Positions 36,735 to 45,371 of a DNA stretch of 64,000 bases are shown here, in pieces (position 1 is the stretch's first letter; every line of letters starts with the position of its first letter). Below the pieces are notes generated by a model. The model was not told the origin of the DNA. It saw only the letters and a list, made by a program, of their open reading frames with translations, and did no database searches. Origin of the DNA: Tessaracoccus sp. OS52. GTDB lineage: Bacteria; Actinomycetota; Actinomycetes; Propionibacteriales; Propionibacteriaceae. A program made the position numbers and the translations under genes. The stretch is taken from contig NZ_JAJEWM010000001.1 in the NCBI RefSeq assembly GCF_020687685.1, forward strand, positions 372,001-436,000, given 5' to 3'.

Positions 36735-38249
36735 ATGTTCAACTCGATTCCCCTGCTCACGATCCTGGCGCTTCTGCCACTGGTCGGAGCCCTCGTCCTG
36801 CTGCTTCTCAAGGGCAATGCCGGCAAGCTCGTCGGACTCGGCTTCGCCTTCACCACCACGATCCTCGGTGTCGTCGCGTTCGTCCTGTCGCTCAACACCT
36901 CCCTGGTGGAGGACGTCGAGTGGATCCCGGCGATCGGTGCCCACTACGCACTGCAGTTCGACGGCCTGACCGGCGTTCTGGTGCTGCTCACGGTGATCCT
37001 GGTGCCCGTGGTGCTGATAGCCGAATGGAACGTCGGCGAGGCGCCGGAGGCCCGCTGGTCCACCCGCACGTTCTTCGCGCTGGCCCTGACCATGCAGAGC
37101 TTCGCCCTGTTCGTGTTCATGGCCGGTGACCTGCTGGTGTTCTACATCATGTTCGAGGCGACGCTCATCCCGATGTACTTCCTGATCGGGGGCTGGGGTG
37201 GCGCGCGTCGCGGCCCGGCCGCCATGAAGTTCCTCCTGGTCTCCCTCGCGGGCGGCCTCGTGATGCTGGTCGGCGTCGCGGGCGTCTACGCGGTGGGCGC
37301 CCAGCAGGGGCAGGTCAGCTTCCTGCTGTCCGACCTGGCGGCACTGGACTTCAGCGGCTCCCTGGGGAACTGGCTGTTCGCCGCCTTCTTCTTCGCCTTC
37401 GCGCTCAAGGCTCCGCTCGTCGGCCTGCACACCTGGCTGCCGGACGCAGCCGAACAGGCTCGGGCAGGCGCGTCGACCCTGCTGGTGGGCATCCTGGACA
37501 AGATCGGCACCTTCGGAATGATCAAGGTCTGCCTCCTGGTGTTCCCCGAGGCCAGCCAGTGGGCGACGCCGGTGATCATCGTGTGGGCCGTCGTGTCAAT
37601 GATCTACGGCGCCCTCATGGCGATCGGCTCGAAGGACCTGCTGCGCTTCGTGTCCTACACCTCCATCAGCCACTTCGGTTTCATGGTTTTCGGCATCTTC
37701 GCCATGACCACCCAGTCGCTGACCGGCGCCATCTTCTACATGATGACCCACGGGTTCTCGACCGCCGCCCTGTTCCTGGTGGTCGGGTTCCTGGTGCAGC
37801 GGCGCGGCTCCGCGGAGGTCACAGCCTTCGGCGGCGTCCAGAAGGTGGCCCCCGTCCTGGCCGGGTTCCTCCTCGTGGCCGGACTGTCCACGCTGGCCCT
37901 GCCCGGCATGGCCAGCTTCGTGAGCGAGTTCCTCGCGATGGCCGGGTCCTGGCAGCGTTACCCCATCCACGCCGCCGTCATCACCCTCGGGATGGTGCTC
38001 GCCGCCGTCTACGTCCTGACGGTCTACCAGCGCACGATGACCGGTCCCGTCACCCCACAGACCGCCGAGCACATCACCCACGACCTCTCCCTGCGCGAGC
38101 GGGCTGCGGTCGCCCCGCTGATCGTGCTCCTGCTGGTCTTCGGGTTCTACCCGAAGCCGATCCTCGACGTCGTCGACGAAACAGCCGCAGGTGTGATGTC
38201 CGTAATCGGGGTCACCGATCCCGCCCCGCAGATCCAGGAAGGCAACTGA
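36735..38249 (+). CDS. nuoM: NADH-quinone oxidoreductase subunit M
   Basis: Antiporter-like subunit of 504 residues with about fourteen helices. It has the family motifs FEATLIPMYFLIGGWGG, KAPLVGLHTWLPDAAEQARAG (pump Lys and surrounding helix) and SYTSISHFGFMVFG. The ATG at 36735 follows AGGAGGAAGG. The frame is open further upstream, but that part overlaps nuoL. It ends directly before the nuoN ATG. Confidence 0.96.
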   Translation: MFNSIPLLTILALLPLVGALVLLLLKGNAGKLVGLGFAFTTTILGVVAFVLSLNTSLVEDVEWIPAIGAHYALQFDGLTGVLVLLTVILVPVVLIAEWNVGEAPEARWSTRTFFALALTMQSFALFVFMAGDLLVFYIMFEATLIPMYFLIGGWGGARRGPAAMKFLLVSLAGGLVMLVGVAGVYAVGAQQGQVSFLLSDLAALDFSGSLGNWLFAAFFFAFALKAPLVGLHTWLPDAAEQARAGASTLLVGILDKIGTFGMIKVCLLVFPEASQWATPVIIVWAVVSMIYGALMAIGSKDLLRFVSYTSISHFGFMVFGIFAMTTQSLTGAIFYMMTHGFSTAALFLVVGFLVQRRGSAEVTAFGGVQKVAPVLAGFLLVAGLSTLALPGMASFVSEFLAMAGSWQRYPIHAAVITLGMVLAAVYVLTVYQRTMTGPVTPQTAEHITHDLSLRERAAVAPLIVLLLVFGFYPKPILDVVDETAAGVMSVIGVTDPAPQIQEGN

Positions 38250-39824
38250 ATGAGCACGATCCTTGAGATCACTGCGCCGACGCTGGAATGGCTTCCGCTG
38301 TCGCCGCTGCTGGTGCTCCTCGGCGGAGCCGCCCTCGGCGTCCTGGTGGAGGCGTTCGTTCCCCGCACCACCCGCTACACGGTGCAGGTGTTCGTCGCGG
38401 TGGTTTCGCTCATCGCGGCACTCGGCCTCACGATCAACAACTGGGTCGGTTCGCAGTCGCTGATCGCGGCCATGGGATCGGTGGCGATCGACGGCCCGAC
38501 GCACATCTTCTGGACGCTGCTGCTGGTGTTCGGGCTGGGCGGCGTGGCGCTGTTCGCCGAGCGTGGCGTCGGGGGTGGCCTGTCCGCCTTCGCTGCCTCG
38601 GCCGCGACGGTTCCCGGTTCACCCCTCGAGCGGGAGGCCGAGCGTCTCAAGCGTGAGCACACCGAGGTCTTCCCCCTGCTGATGTTCGCGCTCTTCGGCA
38701 TGCTCCTCTTCGCCGCTTCGAACGACCTGCTGATCATGTTCGTGGCTCTGGAGATCCTCTCACTGCCGCTGTACCTGCTCTCGGGCATGGCGCGCCGCCG
38801 TCGCCTGCTGAGCCAGGAGGCAGCCCTGAAGTACTTCCTGCTGGGCGCCTTCGCCTCCGGATTCTTCCTGTTCGGCGCGGCGCTGCTGTACGGCTACTCG
38901 GGTGCCTTCGAGCTCGGGGCGATCGCGGATGCGATCACCGCCGGCACGGGCAGCAACGCACTCCTGCTCACCGGAATGGTGCTGCTGGCGGTCGGCCTGT
39001 TGTTCAAGATCGGTGCAGTGCCGTTCCACGCCTGGACCCCCGACGTCTACGTCGGTGCCCCCAGCCCGGTGACCGGATTCATGGCCGTGGCGACGAAGAC
39101 CGCCGCCGTCGGCGCCCTGCTGCGGTTGTTCTACGTCGCACTCGGCGCAGCCCGCTGGGACTGGCAGCCCGTGTTCGCGGTGGTCGCCGTCGCAACCATG
39201 CTGGTGGGTTCCGTCGTCGCGCTCGTGCAGACCGACGTCAAGCGGCTGCTGGCGTACTCGTCGATCGCCCATGCCGGCTTCCTGCTGGTCGGCGCCGTCG
39301 GCGTGGTTGCGGCAGCGGAGGGGGTCTCGCTCAACAGCGTCGGCTCCATCGCGTTCTACCTGCTCGCCTACGGCTTCGCGACGCTGGGCGCCTTCGCGAT
39401 CGTCACCATGGTGCGGCGCTCCGGTGGCGAGGCCCACTCGCTGACGGCCTGGCGTGGTCTCGGGCGCTCGAATCCCGTCGTGGCCGCGATCATGACCCTG
39501 TTCCTGCTCAGCTTCGCGGGCATTCCGCCCACCGCCGGTTTCGTGGGCAAGCTCACGGTGTTCGCGGCCGCGTGGGCAGGTGGCTACGGGTGGCTGGTGC
39601 TGGTGGCGGTGATCATGAGCGTGGTTGCTGCGTTCCTGTACCTGAAGATCGTGGTGGCCATGTGGTTCCAGGATCCTGTGGAGGGTGAGGCCGCCGAAGT
39701 GGTCACGCCGTCGCTGTGGAGCTGGTGTGTGCTCGTCGTGGCTGCGTTGGCTACCATCGTCCTCGGTATCCTGCCCGGTGGCCTGCTCGACTTGTTCAAC
39801 GGCGCAGCGCAGTTCATCCGCTGA
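38250..39824 (+). CDS. nuoN: NADH-quinone oxidoreductase subunit N
   Basis: Third antiporter-like subunit, 524 residues, last of the complex I operon. Typical segments are FVALEILSLPLYLLSGMARR, GAVPFHAWTPDVYVGAPSPVTGF (cited by ends) and LLAYSSIAHAGFLLVG. The ATG starts at the base after the nuoM stop. The polyprenyl diphosphate synthase gene follows after 29 bases and may be co-transcribed. Confidence 0.96.
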   Translation: MSTILEITAPTLEWLPLSPLLVLLGGAALGVLVEAFVPRTTRYTVQVFVAVVSLIAALGLTINNWVGSQSLIAAMGSVAIDGPTHIFWTLLLVFGLGGVALFAERGVGGGLSAFAASAATVPGSPLEREAERLKREHTEVFPLLMFALFGMLLFAASNDLLIMFVALEILSLPLYLLSGMARRRRLLSQEAALKYFLLGAFASGFFLFGAALLYGYSGAFELGAIADAITAGTGSNALLLTGMVLLAVGLLFKIGAVPFHAWTPDVYVGAPSPVTGFMAVATKTAAVGALLRLFYVALGAARWDWQPVFAVVAVATMLVGSVVALVQTDVKRLLAYSSIAHAGFLLVGAVGVVAAAEGVSLNSVGSIAFYLLAYGFATLGAFAIVTMVRRSGGEAHSLTAWRGLGRSNPVVAAIMTLFLLSFAGIPPTAGFVGKLTVFAAAWAGGYGWLVLVAVIMSVVAAFLYLKIVVAMWFQDPVEGEAAEVVTPSLWSWCVLVVAALATIVLGILPGGLLDLFNGAAQFIR

Positions 39825-39853
39825 CCCGACAGGGCAGCCGACGAGGAGGAAAG

Positions 39854-40819
39854 TTGTCACAAGTGGCCCAGCTGGAAGAGCTGACCCGCTTGACCGAGCG
39901 TTTCGAGGAACGCCTCGTCGAGGTAGCCATGGCGGACTCTCCCTTCGTCTCCCAGGCAGCGACCCACATCATCGCCGCCGGCGGCAAGCGATTCCGGCCC
40001 ACGCTGGTGTTCGTCTGCTCACGCTTCGGTGGCGACGTGGACGAGGAGGACCTGATCAAGGCCGCCCTCGTGATGGAACTGACGCACGTTGCGAGCCTCT
40101 ACCACGACGACGTCATGGACGAGGCCGACATCCGACGGGGGGCGCCGTCGGCGAACGCGATGTGGGGCAACGCCGTCGCCATCCTTGTGGGTGACTACCT
40201 GTTCACCCGGGCGTCGACGACGGTGAACGAACTGGGACGCGACTTCGTCGACCTCCAGGCTCGTACCTTCACGCGTCTGGTGCAGGGCCAGATCGCCGAA
40301 ACCATCGGGCCAGGTGACAACGACGACCCGCTGGAGCACTACCTGCAGGTGATCGCGGACAAGACCGGCTCGCTGATCGCCGCGTCGGCACGCTTCGGCG
40401 GCATGGTGGCCGGCGCCTCGGAGGAGATCCTCGACGCCCTCAGCGCGTTCGGCGAGGACCTGGGCGCCGTGTTCCAGCTCAGCGACGACCTGATCGACAT
40501 CACGTCCACCACCACCGGGAAGACCCCTGGCATCGACCTGCGGGAGGGAATCGCAACCCTTCCCACGCTCATGCTGGCCGCCTCCACGGACCCGGCTGAC
40601 GCCGAGCTCCGCGCCAAGATCACCGGCGACCTCTCCAGCGACGAGGCCCTGGCCGAGGCGCTGGCGGAACTGCGCGCGCACCCCGTCATGGACAAGGCGC
40701 GCGCGGAGGTCCGGCGCCGGGCTGAGTCGGCTCGCCGTCATCTCGAGGTGCTGCCCGACGGCGACGCGAAGGAGCTGCTGCTCCAGCAGTGCAACGACCT
40801 CGTCGACCGCACCACCTGA
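39854..40819 (+). CDS. Polyprenyl (probably hepta- to nonaprenyl) diphosphate synthase
   Basis: Trans-prenyltransferase that builds the menaquinone side chain from IPP, 321 residues. Both aspartate-rich motifs are present: YHDDVMDEADIRRG (first, about residues 79-92) and FQLSDDLIDI (second), with the IPP-binding GGKRFRP near residue 37. Small residues before the first motif (VASL) are consistent with a long chain, but length cannot be read reliably. The start is a TTG, chosen because GAGGAGGAAAG precedes it; GTG 39863 is an alternative. Position at the end of the nuo operon suggests co-ordinated supply of quinone and complex I. Confidence 0.9.
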   Translation: MSQVAQLEELTRLTERFEERLVEVAMADSPFVSQAATHIIAAGGKRFRPTLVFVCSRFGGDVDEEDLIKAALVMELTHVASLYHDDVMDEADIRRGAPSANAMWGNAVAILVGDYLFTRASTTVNELGRDFVDLQARTFTRLVQGQIAETIGPGDNDDPLEHYLQVIADKTGSLIAASARFGGMVAGASEEILDALSAFGEDLGAVFQLSDDLIDITSTTTGKTPGIDLREGIATLPTLMLAASTDPADAELRAKITGDLSSDEALAEALAELRAHPVMDKARAEVRRRAESARRHLEVLPDGDAKELLLQQCNDLVDRTT

Positions 40820-41131
40820 GGTCTTCTCTCCTCAGCCTCAGCCCAGACCGAGGTCTGCGACGGAGCGGACTGCTCATTCCCGGCCGCGCCCACTGGACGG
40901 GGCGCCGCCACCTTGCCGACGCCACCGATTCCCGTCGTTGCTGCGCTTCCTGCGCGACGCTGCCGCTACAGCGGTGGCGCGGGCGCGGACCGGTGGCGCG
41001 GCAGGGGAGCGGTGGCGCGGGCGCGGACCGGTGGCGCGGCAGGGGAGCGGTGGCGCGGGCGCGGACCGGTGGCGCGGCCCATCGACAAAGCTCAGGTCGA
41101 CCTGGCGGTATCCAGGGCGACGAAGGGCGTA
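40820..41131. other. 312-bp convergent intergenic region with tandem repeat
   Basis: No gene is seen. It holds a small inverted repeat at 40844-40857 (CAGACC/GGTCTG), which may end the nuo/prenyl-synthase transcript; a 38-bp tandem repeat at 40971-41078; and a degenerate copy of the TCGACaAGCTCAGG palindrome at 41078-41102. It separates the plus-strand synthase gene from the minus-strand sugar locus. Confidence 0.6.
40971..41078. repeat. 38-bp tandem repeat, 2.8 copies
   Basis: Two complete identical units (40971-41008, 41009-41046) and a 32-base partial third (41047-41078). The unit begins GCGGTGGCGCGGGCGCGGAC and ends CGGCAGGGGA. There are no spacers, and 38 is not a multiple of three, so it is neither a CRISPR nor a protein repeat. 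The identical copies suggest recent expansion. Confidence 0.9.
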
Positions 41132-43456
41132 TCAGCTGAGCTCCACCGGGGTCCTCAGGACCCGTCCCTCGCCGACCACGCGGCGCTCGCCCACCAGTTC
41201 CACCGCCAAGCCCGCAAGACGGTCCTCCGAGGAGTGGCCGGCTGACAGCAGGATCTCGCCCGGCTCGACGATGCGCTGCAGATCCACGCCCGTGAACGAC
41301 GTCCGGTCCGCGTGGACCCGGAACGTGACGCGGCGCGCCTCCCCGGGCTCGAGGTCGACCTTCACGTAGCCGATCAGCTGCTTCAGCGGGCGAACCACCT
41401 CCGCCCAGGGGTCCTCGAGGTAGAGCTGAACCGTCTCCGCACCGGTTCTTTCCCCCGTGTTGGTGACCGTCACCGAGTACTCGACGGTGCCGTCGACCGG
41501 GATCTGCGACGATGAGACCTCCGGCGAGCCGTAGGCGAAGCTCGTGTAGGACTCGCCGGCGCCGAAGGGGAACACGGGTCGCGGGTCGAGGTTGGAGATG
41601 CCGTCGGAGAACCACCCCAGCGACGGTGCCAGGTAGGTGCCAGGCTGGTTCCCGTGGCCGCCGGGGATTCCGATGGGCAGCCTGCCCGACGGGTTCAGTT
41701 CGCCGGTCAGGATGCGCACCAGCACGCCGGTGCCCTCGACCCCGGGCATGAACGCCTGCACGATGGCCGCGCAACGCTCCACGTACTCGCCCAGCGCATA
41801 CGGGCGACCAGTCACCAGGACCAGCACCACCTTCGTGCCCGTCGCCAGGACGGCTTCGACCAGTTCGCCCTGCCTACCGGGGAGCCGCAGGTCGGCGACG
41901 TCGCAGCCCTCACCCGAGGTGCCGACGCCGAACATCCCGGCGATGTCCCCGACGGTGAGGATCACCAGGTCAGCCTCGCTCGCCACGCGAACCGCCTCCG
42001 ACAACTGCTCATCGGTCCCGTCGGTGAAGCCGCAGCCCTCGGTGAAGACCACCTCACCCCCCAGAGCCGCTGGGAGGGCGTCCCGGAGGCTCAGGATCTC
42101 CAGTCCGGTCTCGTGGCCACCGTCTCGGGTCAGCACGTGGTTGGGGAACGCGTAGCAACCCATGTAAGAGCGCACGTCGGTCCAGACCGGCCCGATGACC
42201 GCGACGCGGCCGGGCTCGGCGAGTGGCAGGGTGCCGTCGTTGCTGAGCAGGACCACGGACTCCTCGGCAACCCGGCGTGCGATGTCGCGGTTGCGCTGCG
42301 AGTCCAGGTCGCGGGAGACCTCGGCGTCGGCCAGAGGATCGCGGTCCGCGTCCAGCAGACCCAGTTCAGCCTTCTGGCGCAGGACGCGCGCGACGGCGAC
42401 GTCGAGCGTCGCCTCGTCAAGGAGCCCGCGCTCGATGGCCTCCCGGATGGAGGAGAACGACCCGGTGGCGGGCAGTTCGACGTCGAGGCCGGCCCTCAGG
42501 GAGATCGCCGCGGCATGGGCGGCGTCGGGGGCCACCCGGTGGGTCTGCGTGAGGAAGTCCACCGCCCAGTAGTCACTCACGACGGGGCCTTCGAAGCCCC
42601 AGCGCTCCCGCAGTACTTCGGTCAGCAGCCAGCGGGAGGCCGCCGCGGGCTGGCCGTCGATGTCGCAGTAGGAGTTCATCACCGACTTGGCGCCTCCCTC
42701 ACGGACCGCCATCTCGAAGGGCGGCAGGATGACGTCCTCCAGTTCGCGCCGCCCCATCGAGATCGGAGCGTGGTTGCGGCCGGCGCGCGAAGCCGCGTAC
42801 CCCGCGAAGTGCTTCAGGGTGGCGTGCACCCCGGCGGCCTGAAGACCGCGCACGTAGGCGCTGCCCAACGTGCCCACCAGGTACGGATCCTCTCCGCAGG
42901 TCTCCTCGACACGCCCCCACCGGTAGTCGCGGACCACGTCCAGCAGCGGCGAGAGGCCCTGGTGGACTCCGACGGCGGCCAGGTCGTCGCCGATCGCCTC
43001 GGCCATCTCGGCGATGAGTTCCGGTCGCCACGTGGCCCCCCAGGCGATGGCCGCCGGGTAGACCGTCGCACCGAGCGCGGTGAACCCGGTCAGGCACTCC
43101 TCGTGGGCGATGGCCGGGATGCCGAACCTGGACGCGCGCGTGACGTCGGCCTGCCGCTCGCGCAGGAGTCGAAGGCCCTCTGGCACGCTCACCGGGTTGG
43201 TGCCGAAAGTGCGGGTGAGGTGCCCCAAGCCGTTGCGGCAGGCCTCCTGCCATTCAAGCTGGTGCGCCTTGAACGCGTGCTCCATCGGGGCGACGTCGCG
43301 CGCCGCGTCGTCGGCCTCCTCCGCGACGTCGGCGCTGGCGGGGGCGCGGTGCCAGTGCGATCCGAGCTGGCCGATCTTCTCCTCAAGGGTCAGTTCGGAC
43401 AGGAGGGCGGAAGCGCGCTGGTCGGGGGAGAGGTTGGTGTCCTGCCAGGGGTTCAT
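41132..43456 (-). CDS. Glycoside hydrolase family 3 beta-glycosidase
   Basis: Predicted beta-glucosidase or beta-xylosidase of 774 residues, without a signal peptide, so it probably acts on imported oligosaccharides in the cytoplasm. The N-terminal barrel includes GIPAIAHEECLTGF, KHFAGYAASRAGRNHAP (Lys-His pair) and the nucleophile Asp295 in VVSDYWAV. The second domain (VVLLSNDGTLPLAE) and a C-terminal fibronectin-like domain (VTVTNTGERTGAETVQLYL) follow. The open frame extends upstream to 43894, but that part is antisense to a permease. The ATG at 43456 starts the homologous sequence. It is last in a four-gene import operon under a LacI regulator. Confidence 0.92.
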   Translation of the reverse strand: MNPWQDTNLSPDQRASALLSELTLEEKIGQLGSHWHRAPASADVAEEADDAARDVAPMEHAFKAHQLEWQEACRNGLGHLTRTFGTNPVSVPEGLRLLRERQADVTRASRFGIPAIAHEECLTGFTALGATVYPAAIAWGATWRPELIAEMAEAIGDDLAAVGVHQGLSPLLDVVRDYRWGRVEETCGEDPYLVGTLGSAYVRGLQAAGVHATLKHFAGYAASRAGRNHAPISMGRRELEDVILPPFEMAVREGGAKSVMNSYCDIDGQPAAASRWLLTEVLRERWGFEGPVVSDYWAVDFLTQTHRVAPDAAHAAAISLRAGLDVELPATGSFSSIREAIERGLLDEATLDVAVARVLRQKAELGLLDADRDPLADAEVSRDLDSQRNRDIARRVAEESVVLLSNDGTLPLAEPGRVAVIGPVWTDVRSYMGCYAFPNHVLTRDGGHETGLEILSLRDALPAALGGEVVFTEGCGFTDGTDEQLSEAVRVASEADLVILTVGDIAGMFGVGTSGEGCDVADLRLPGRQGELVEAVLATGTKVVLVLVTGRPYALGEYVERCAAIVQAFMPGVEGTGVLVRILTGELNPSGRLPIGIPGGHGNQPGTYLAPSLGWFSDGISNLDPRPVFPFGAGESYTSFAYGSPEVSSSQIPVDGTVEYSVTVTNTGERTGAETVQLYLEDPWAEVVRPLKQLIGYVKVDLEPGEARRVTFRVHADRTSFTGVDLQRIVEPGEILLSAGHSSEDRLAGLAVELVGERRVVGEGRVLRTPVELS

Positions 43457-43482
43457 TTCATGGTCCTTGGGGGTTGTCGGGC

Positions 43483-44376
43483 TCAGCCCTTGACGGCGCC
43501 GGAGAGTCCCCCGACGATTCGGCGCTGCATGGCGAGGAAGAAGATCAGGGCGGGAATCATGGACAGGGTGGTGAAGGCGAACACACCCGCGGTGTCGGCC
43601 GAGTGCTCGGAGGAGTAGTCGGCCACCCCCAGCGGCAGGGTGCGCATGTCGCCCTGGAGCAGGAGCAGGGGCAGCAGGTAGGCGTTCCAGGAGCCGACGA
43701 AGGCCAGCACGCCCACGGTGACCAGCCCCGGTCCCGAAAGGGGGAGCATGATCCGCGTGAACACGCCCAGGCGGTTGGCGCCGTCGATGAACGCGGCCTC
43801 CTCCAGCTCGATCGGGATCGCCTGCAGGAACGGGCGGAGGATGACGATCGTCATCGGCAGGGCGAAGGCGGCCTGCGGCAGGGCGATGCCCCACCAGGTG
43901 TTGCTCATCCCCAGGTCCTTGGAAATGATGATGAACAGGGGGATCGCCGCAACGGTGGCGGGGAACAGCAGGCCCGTGACGAAGACCATGTAGAGCTGCT
44001 CGCGGTAGCGGAACTTGTAGCGCGCCAGGGGGTAGGCGGCCATCAGCCCGAAGAGCATCACCATGCCGGTGGTCAGCAGCGCGATCACCGTCGAGTTGAG
44101 CGCGTAGGTCCAGAAGTTGGGGTTGGTGACCACTCCGGCGTAGTTGGACCAGACCCAGGGGTCAGGCAGTCCTGCCGGGTCCTCGGCGAGCTGGGCGTTG
44201 GTCCGGAACCCGCCCAGGACGGCGTAGAGGACGGGGCCGAGCGTCAGGGCCACGAGCACGAGCGCGACGAAGTAGGTCAGGGGGCCGGCGGTGCCCAGCC
44301 GTCGGCGGCCCCGGTGGGGAAGGCTGCCTGTGGACCGTCCGGGGGCGGTAGGTGCGACGGCGGGGATGGCGGTCAT
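43483..44376 (-). CDS. Carbohydrate ABC transporter permease (MalG-type)
   Basis: Inner-membrane permease of 297 residues with six helices and the EAA loop EEAAFIDGANRLGVFTRIMLPL that contacts the ATPase. The N-terminal 35 residues are basic and cytoplasmic. Its ATG overlaps the stop of the other permease gene (ATGA), so they form a heterodimeric channel. No ATPase gene is in the operon; a shared MsiK/UgpC-type ATPase encoded elsewhere is likely, as is usual for actinobacterial sugar importers. Confidence 0.92.
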   Translation of the reverse strand: MTAIPAVAPTAPGRSTGSLPHRGRRRLGTAGPLTYFVALVLVALTLGPVLYAVLGGFRTNAQLAEDPAGLPDPWVWSNYAGVVTNPNFWTYALNSTVIALLTTGMVMLFGLMAAYPLARYKFRYREQLYMVFVTGLLFPATVAAIPLFIIISKDLGMSNTWWGIALPQAAFALPMTIVILRPFLQAIPIELEEAAFIDGANRLGVFTRIMLPLSGPGLVTVGVLAFVGSWNAYLLPLLLLQGDMRTLPLGVADYSSEHSADTAGVFAFTTLSMIPALIFFLAMQRRIVGGLSGAVKG

Positions 44377-45365
44377 CGGTGTGCCTTCCGGGGATGCTTG
44401 TCGAGCTGGTTGTCCCTGCTCAGGACGAACCGCTGGTAGACCAGGGCGAGCGCCAGGGCGATCACGAACAGGACAACGGAGGCGGCACCCGCGATCCCGT
44501 AGTTGGAGCGGCGCGTGCCCTCGTTGATCAGGTACGTCGCCATGGTGGTGGTGGCGTTGGCCGGACCGCCCATGGTGAGGATCCAGACCATGTCGAAGAG
44601 CTGCAGCGACCCGATCATGGACAGGAACGCCCACGTCCGCAGGGTTGGGCCCAGCAGCGGGATCGTGATGTGCCACTGAGCGCGCCACCACGATGCGCCG
44701 TCGATCTGGGCCGCCTCGTCCAGTTCCGCGGGGATGGACTGCAGGCCGGCCAGGAACAGGATCACGGCCAGACCGACGTACTTCCAGGTGAGCACGACCA
44801 TCACGGTCCACAGCGCGAGGTCAGGGGTGCCGAGGAAGCCCTGCGGCGGGGGAGAGATGCCCACGGCGGCCAGCGCGCTGTCGATGAAGCCGTAGCGGGG
44901 CTGCAGCAACTGGTACCAGACGACGCCCGCGATCACCTCGGCCAGGACGTAGGGAACGAACACGAGCGTCCGGACCAGGCCCTGCAGCCGCATCTTGCGG
45001 TTCAGCAGCAGCGCGACGGCGATCCCCACCGGCAGCTGGATGGCGATGGAGGCTACGACGATGAACAGGTTGTGTCCGAGGGCGCCGAGGAACACGTCGT
45101 CGCGCAGGACGGTGGCGAAGTTCCCGAGCCCCACGAAGTCCACCAGCGGCCCGAACCCCTTCCACCGGTAGACCGAAAGTTGCACCGCACGCAGCATGGG
45201 CCAGACGACGAACATCGCGAACAGGATCAGGGCGGGGGCGGTGAACAGCGCGACCTCAAGGGCCATGCCCCACCTGCGGGGACGGGGGCGGCGGCCCTGC
45301 CCGAGCGGGCGCTCCTTGTGGGAGCGCCCGTCGGGGGAGGTCGTCGCGAGGGTAGGAGCCGACAT
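44373..45365 (-). CDS. Carbohydrate ABC transporter permease (MalF/UgpA-type)
   Basis: First permease of the importer, 330 residues, with a basic Arg/Pro-rich N-terminus, six helices and the EAA loop LDEAAQIDGASWWRAQWHITIPLL. Other conserved stretches are LFTAPALILFAMFVVWPML and VFVPYVLAEVIAGVVWYQLL. It lies 6 bases after the binding-protein gene and is translationally coupled to the second permease. Confidence 0.92.
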   Translation of the reverse strand: MSAPTLATTSPDGRSHKERPLGQGRRPRPRRWGMALEVALFTAPALILFAMFVVWPMLRAVQLSVYRWKGFGPLVDFVGLGNFATVLRDDVFLGALGHNLFIVVASIAIQLPVGIAVALLLNRKMRLQGLVRTLVFVPYVLAEVIAGVVWYQLLQPRYGFIDSALAAVGISPPPQGFLGTPDLALWTVMVVLTWKYVGLAVILFLAGLQSIPAELDEAAQIDGASWWRAQWHITIPLLGPTLRTWAFLSMIGSLQLFDMVWILTMGGPANATTTMATYLINEGTRRSNYGIAGAASVVLFVIALALALVYQRFVLSRDNQLDKHPRKAHR

Positions 45366-45371
45366 GGGGTT

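Noticed and set aside
34733-36898. A 721-codon minus-strand frame under nuoL, and other long antisense frames along nuo
   Set aside because: They lie opposite conserved nuo genes and have no recognisable domains. Codon bias explains the absence of stops.
40971-41078. CRISPR array
   Set aside because: The 38-bp units are directly adjacent with no spacers and no cas genes are present, so it is a plain tandem repeat.
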